From positions 868,001-932,000 of the forward strand of contig NZ_PVRV01000020.1 in assembly GCF_003012345.1 (NCBI RefSeq): 64,000 nt of DNA. The letters are read 5' to 3'. How positions within the stretch are numbered: position 1 is the first letter of the stretch; each line of letters starts with the position of its first letter. Shown here piece by piece: positions 61,261-64,000 of the stretch. Under the pieces are notes generated by a model, which saw only the letters and a list, made by a program, of their open reading frames with translations, searched no databases and was not told the DNA's origin. The translations under genes and the position numbers were made by a program. This stretch comes from Phytohalomonas tamaricis. Its GTDB lineage: Bacteria > Pseudomonadota > Gammaproteobacteria > Pseudomonadales > Halomonadaceae.

Positions 61261-62130
61261 CTAGGATGTAGCCATCGTCCTGAGCGTTCTGACCATCAGC
61301 TTGTAAAGACTATCGACAGCCTCCGAACTCTGCGAAGCCTGACTCCTATAGATAGCCACCTCCATGGGTTCAAGCGGTCCAAGGCCATGATCGCTGCCAA
61401 GGATTTCAAGGTGGGAAGGGGCGCTGCACTGAGTTAACACAGCAACGGCAAGGCCGCTTTCAACGGCTGCAATCTGTCCTGCCAGGCTGGAACTGTTGTA
61501 AACCACCCGATACCGACGCCCCTGCAAAGCCAGTGAGTTAATAGCACTACGCTTAGCAAGGCTAGTGCTCTCATAAACGGCAATGGGTAAAGGATCTCGT
61601 CTCCATACTTGGAATTGAGAAGCCCCGACCCAGACCATGGGTTCGTAGAATAATAACGTTCCGTGTCGAGAAATATCCCGTGAGACCAGCGCCAAGTCTA
61701 AATCACCACGCTTAACACGGGGAATTAAAGAGGTTGATTGCTCACAATTCAGTTCGATTTCTACCGAGCCATGATGCGGGGCAAAACGTTTTAGAACAGG
61801 GGTAAGGTACTTGGCGGCATAGTCATCTGGAACGCCGAGGCGAATCCGGCCGGTCAGTTCTCTGCCATGAAACGCAGCTTGAGTTTCGGCATGCAGATCG
61901 AGCATTCGGCGGGCATACCCCAACAGTTTTTGCCCTTCGGGGGTGAGCTGATGTTGGCGTGGGCCTCGTATCAGGAGCTGGCAGCCCAAGGCGGATTCTA
62001 GCTTTTTCAGTTGCATGCTCACCGCAGACTGAGAGCGGTGTACTTCCGGAGCGGCAGCGGACAGCGAGCCTGCATCCACCACGGCAACGAAGCATTTGAG
62101 CCAATCCACCTGGAGGTCTTGGTATGTCAT
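61261..62130 (-). CDS. LysR-family regulator divergent from azlCD
   Basis: A 289-residue regulator. The helix-turn-helix GSLSAAAPEVHRSQSAVSMQ (about 20-39), followed by LKKLESALGCQLLIRGPRQHQL, leads to a LysR effector domain. The ATG at 62130 is chosen; an in-frame TTG lies at 62139. It is divergent from azlCD across 114 bases and very likely controls it, as Lrp-type or LysR regulators commonly do for this exporter. Confidence 0.87.
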   Translation of the reverse strand: MTYQDLQVDWLKCFVAVVDAGSLSAAAPEVHRSQSAVSMQLKKLESALGCQLLIRGPRQHQLTPEGQKLLGYARRMLDLHAETQAAFHGRELTGRIRLGVPDDYAAKYLTPVLKRFAPHHGSVEIELNCEQSTSLIPRVKRGDLDLALVSRDISRHGTLLFYEPMVWVGASQFQVWRRDPLPIAVYESTSLAKRSAINSLALQGRRYRVVYNSSSLAGQIAAVESGLAVAVLTQCSAPSHLEILGSDHGLGPLEPMEVAIYRSQASQSSEAVDSLYKLMVRTLRTMATS

Positions 62131-62244
62131 TGTGCTCAACTAATTATTAGAATATCGAATATCTTATGCCTGAATTATGCGATTTCCTAAGTCACATGAC
62201 CAGTGCATAGTGCTTGAGGAATCGTTGAGCTAGAGGATTACTAA

Positions 62245-62961
62245 ATGGCAAACGCCGATACAGAGCTGTATCAGCTCAACAGACCGCTGGTTTGGTCCGG
62301 TTTCAAGCAGCTAGCCCCTATTTCTATCTTTGTGACCGCATTCGGGGCTGCTTTTGGTCTGGCGGCAACACAGGCTGGACTGAGCGACTCGACCATTGTT
62401 GTCATGAGCACTCTGGTCTTTGCCGGGGCGGCCCAGTTTGCCGCGCTGGATCTGTGGGGCACGCAAATACCATTTTTCACTGTGATGATTACGGTGTTTG
62501 CAATCAATGCTCGCCACCTTCTCATGGGCGCGACTTTGTATCCGTGGTTACGTCATCTGTCACCAGCAAAGCGATATGGAGTGATGCTGGTCGCATCTGA
62601 CGCCAATTGGGCGATGTCCATGCAAGCATTCAGTCGTGGGCAGCCGGGGCTAGGGCTGCTGCTAGGCGGCGGCCTTGCCCTCTGGTTCTTCTGGGTATTT
62701 GGCACCTGGCTGGGTATCTATTTTGGCAATGCAGTTAGTGATCCTAAGAGTCTTGGTCTGGATATGGTCATGGGATGTTTCCTGCTCGCCATGGTAGTTG
62801 GTGGGGAAAAGAACCTACGCATGCTGGTCATATGGGCAATCGCGGCTATCTCATCATTGCTGGCGTACTGGTACTTACCGGAAAACAGCCACGTCATTGT
62901 AGGAGCACTGGCAGGCGGAGTTGCCGGAACAGTTTGGGGGACGCAAGACAATGAACGTTGA
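62245..62961 (+). CDS. azlC: Branched-chain amino acid exporter large subunit AzlC
   Basis: A 238-residue inner-membrane protein, AzlC/YgaZ type, that with AzlD exports branched-chain amino acids or analogues. FGAAFGLAATQAGLSDSTIV, FAGAAQFAALDLWG and FAINARHLLMGATLYPWL are the family blocks; about six to seven helices. AGAGGA precedes the ATG. It overlaps azlD by 11 bases. Confidence 0.9.
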   Translation: MANADTELYQLNRPLVWSGFKQLAPISIFVTAFGAAFGLAATQAGLSDSTIVVMSTLVFAGAAQFAALDLWGTQIPFFTVMITVFAINARHLLMGATLYPWLRHLSPAKRYGVMLVASDANWAMSMQAFSRGQPGLGLLLGGGLALWFFWVFGTWLGIYFGNAVSDPKSLGLDMVMGCFLLAMVVGGEKNLRMLVIWAIAAISSLLAYWYLPENSHVIVGALAGGVAGTVWGTQDNER

Positions 62962-63259
62962 AACGGCGGGAATAGGAGCACTGGCAATCGCTCTAGCCAT
63001 GGCTGTAGTGACATTGGCAACTCGCTGGGGCGGTATCTATGTCATGTCCTTCGTACCGATAAGCTACCGAGTAAAGCAGTTCATTCAGGCGATGTCTGGC
63101 TCTGTACTTGTGGCGCTTCTTGCACCCATGGCTATTGCGGGCGATAACGGTGCCCGCCTCGCGTTGTTGACCACGGCAACCATCATGTTGTTGTTGAAAA
63201 AGCCATTACCAGCCATCGCTGCCGGTATATTGGCTGCGGCCTTATTAAGGCAGCTTTAG
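62951..63259 (+). CDS. azlD: Branched-chain amino acid exporter small subunit AzlD
   Basis: A 102-residue, four-helix partner of AzlC (YgaH type). TLATRWGGIYVMSFVPISYR is the diagnostic region, followed by FIQAMSGSVLVALLAPMAIA. The ATG at 62951 lies inside the end of azlC, so translation is coupled. Confidence 0.9.
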   Translation: MNVETAGIGALAIALAMAVVTLATRWGGIYVMSFVPISYRVKQFIQAMSGSVLVALLAPMAIAGDNGARLALLTTATIMLLLKKPLPAIAAGILAAALLRQL

Positions 63260-63310
63260 CTCGTTCGAGATAATGGTTTTTGCTGGCATGACAGTGGCCT
63301 GGAGAAAAAT

Positions 63311-63454
63311 ATGGACAGCCCGCCAGTTTCGGTCGTTCTGATTCCTGGCTTCATGCTGGACGAGACACTACGGGGTGAGTTTAGTTGCTATCTGCCCGAA
63401 GATTGGGCGGTATTTCACGCTGTGACCGGCAAGGGGCTTGCGAAACTAGAATAG
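63311..63454 (+). pseudogene. Alpha/beta hydrolase gene truncated by the insertion sequence
   Basis: An ATG 52 bases after azlD begins 47 codons: VSVVLIPGFMLDETLRGEF and YLPEDWAVFHAV are the first strand and oxyanion loop of an alpha/beta hydrolase. Similarity ends near 63440 and a TAG follows at 63452, right before the transposase gene. The remainder, including the nucleophile, is missing, so it was probably disrupted by insertion. Confidence 0.65.
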
Positions 63455-64000
63455 CAATGGAGCCAACCTCTAAGGAGAACACTGCGTGACCGAAATGCCC
63501 GACAACATCCTGCACATGCCGGAATACCAAGTGCTGGGCTGCAAACCCACCGATGACGAAATGCACTTCCAGGTGGACGCGCCCGATCCCATCGCCTGCG
63601 AGGAATGCGGGGTGCAGGGTGAGTCCGTGCGGTTCGGCAAGCGTGATGTTCCCTATCGTGATCTGCCCATCCACGGCAAGCGGGTCACCCTCTGGGTGGT
63701 CCGTCGCCGGTACACCTGCCGGGCCTGCAAGACCACCTTCAGGCCCCAGCTACCGGAGATGGTGGACGGCTTTCGCATGACGCTGCGGCTGCATGAGTAC
63801 GTGGAGAAGGAATCCTTCAACCACCCTACACCTTCATGGCGGCACAGACCGGCCTGGACGAGAATACGGTACGCGACATCTTCAACGCCCGCGCCGAGTT
63901 CCTGGGGCGCTGGCACCGCTTCGAGACGCCCCGCATTCTGGGCATCGACGAGCTGTACCTGAACAAGCGCTACCGCTGCATCCTGACCAACATCGAGGAG
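63425..64000 (+). mobile_element. ISL3-family insertion sequence, left part
   Basis: The element begins between the point where hydrolase similarity stops (about 63425-63445) and the transposase start. I could not fix its terminal inverted repeat or target duplication because the right end lies outside the window. Orientation is left to right. Confidence 0.65.
63486..64000 (+). pseudogene. ISL3-family transposase, frameshifted and cut by the window end
   Basis: AAGGAG lies 8 bases before a GTG start. The N-terminal zinc finger of ISL3 transposases is seen as CEECGVQG and CRACKTTFRPQLPE. After KESFNHP one base appears lost at 63825-63826; the next frame then continues the protein (YTFMAAQTGLDENTVRDIFN, RILGIDELYLNKRYRC, with the first catalytic Asp in GIDE). 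It runs off the window. With this shift it is inactive unless it is a sequencing error. Confidence 0.85.

Overview
The window reads as chromosomal DNA of a moderately GC-rich, aerobic gammaproteobacterium. dbpA, ypeA, yncE, mtfA, selO, astE, modABC and an aot-like arginine transporter all have clear enterobacterial or Pseudomonas counterparts. I judge Halomonadaceae (Halomonas or a relative) most likely from this mix, but that is an inference; no rRNA or other taxonomic marker lies here. I saw no tRNA, rRNA, CRISPR array, prophage or replication origin.

Region by region. 0.2-9.6 kb: RNA helicase DbpA, periplasmic GlpQ, a TraB/GumN protein, an alpha/beta hydrolase, a tandem pair of CHASE4-GGDEF diguanylate cyclases and a bestrophin-type channel. 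9.6-16.9 kb (mostly minus strand): an arginase/agmatinase-family ureohydrolase, a metallophosphoesterase, three GNAT acetyltransferases, the molybdate transporter modABC and an M20 carboxypeptidase. 17.3-24.8 kb: a purine-scavenging cluster made of an ABC transporter (ATPase, two permeases, BMP-type binding protein), 8-oxoguanine deaminase and a 2-oxoglutarate/Fe(II) oxygenase. Two near-identical sigma54-type promoters in it suggest nitrogen control. 24.8-29.5 kb: an iron region with a Fur-box divergon between a YncE beta-propeller and a catecholate-type TonB receptor, followed by an IroE-like siderophore esterase.

29.5-33 kb: a LigE-like glutathione transferase, a GNAT-nitrilase fusion protein and MtfA. 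33.0-35.0 kb is a scar of gene fragments: an HMG-CoA lyase scrap, two truncated 5' gene ends, a decayed fabF 3' end and a lone VRR-NUC nuclease gene. 35-44 kb: a Tat-exported aldo/keto reductase, a LysR regulator, a TVP38-family membrane protein, a GT4 glycosyltransferase, SelO, a fluoroacetate-dehalogenase-like hydrolase and a tartrate/malate-type dehydrogenase. 44-49.7 kb: a lipoprotein, a chemoreceptor, a lipocalin, a TetR-controlled paired SMR exporter and AstE.

49.9-54.8 kb: a basic amino acid ABC transporter with three tandem binding proteins, closed by a strong terminator; its neighbour AstE completes arginine succinyltransferase catabolism. 54.9-63.3 kb: CstA, an HSL-type esterase, ApbE, a class I glutamine amidotransferase, an ethanolamine-type permease, and a LysR regulator divergent from azlCD. 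The window ends in an ISL3-family insertion sequence with a frameshifted transposase that appears to cut off an alpha/beta hydrolase gene.
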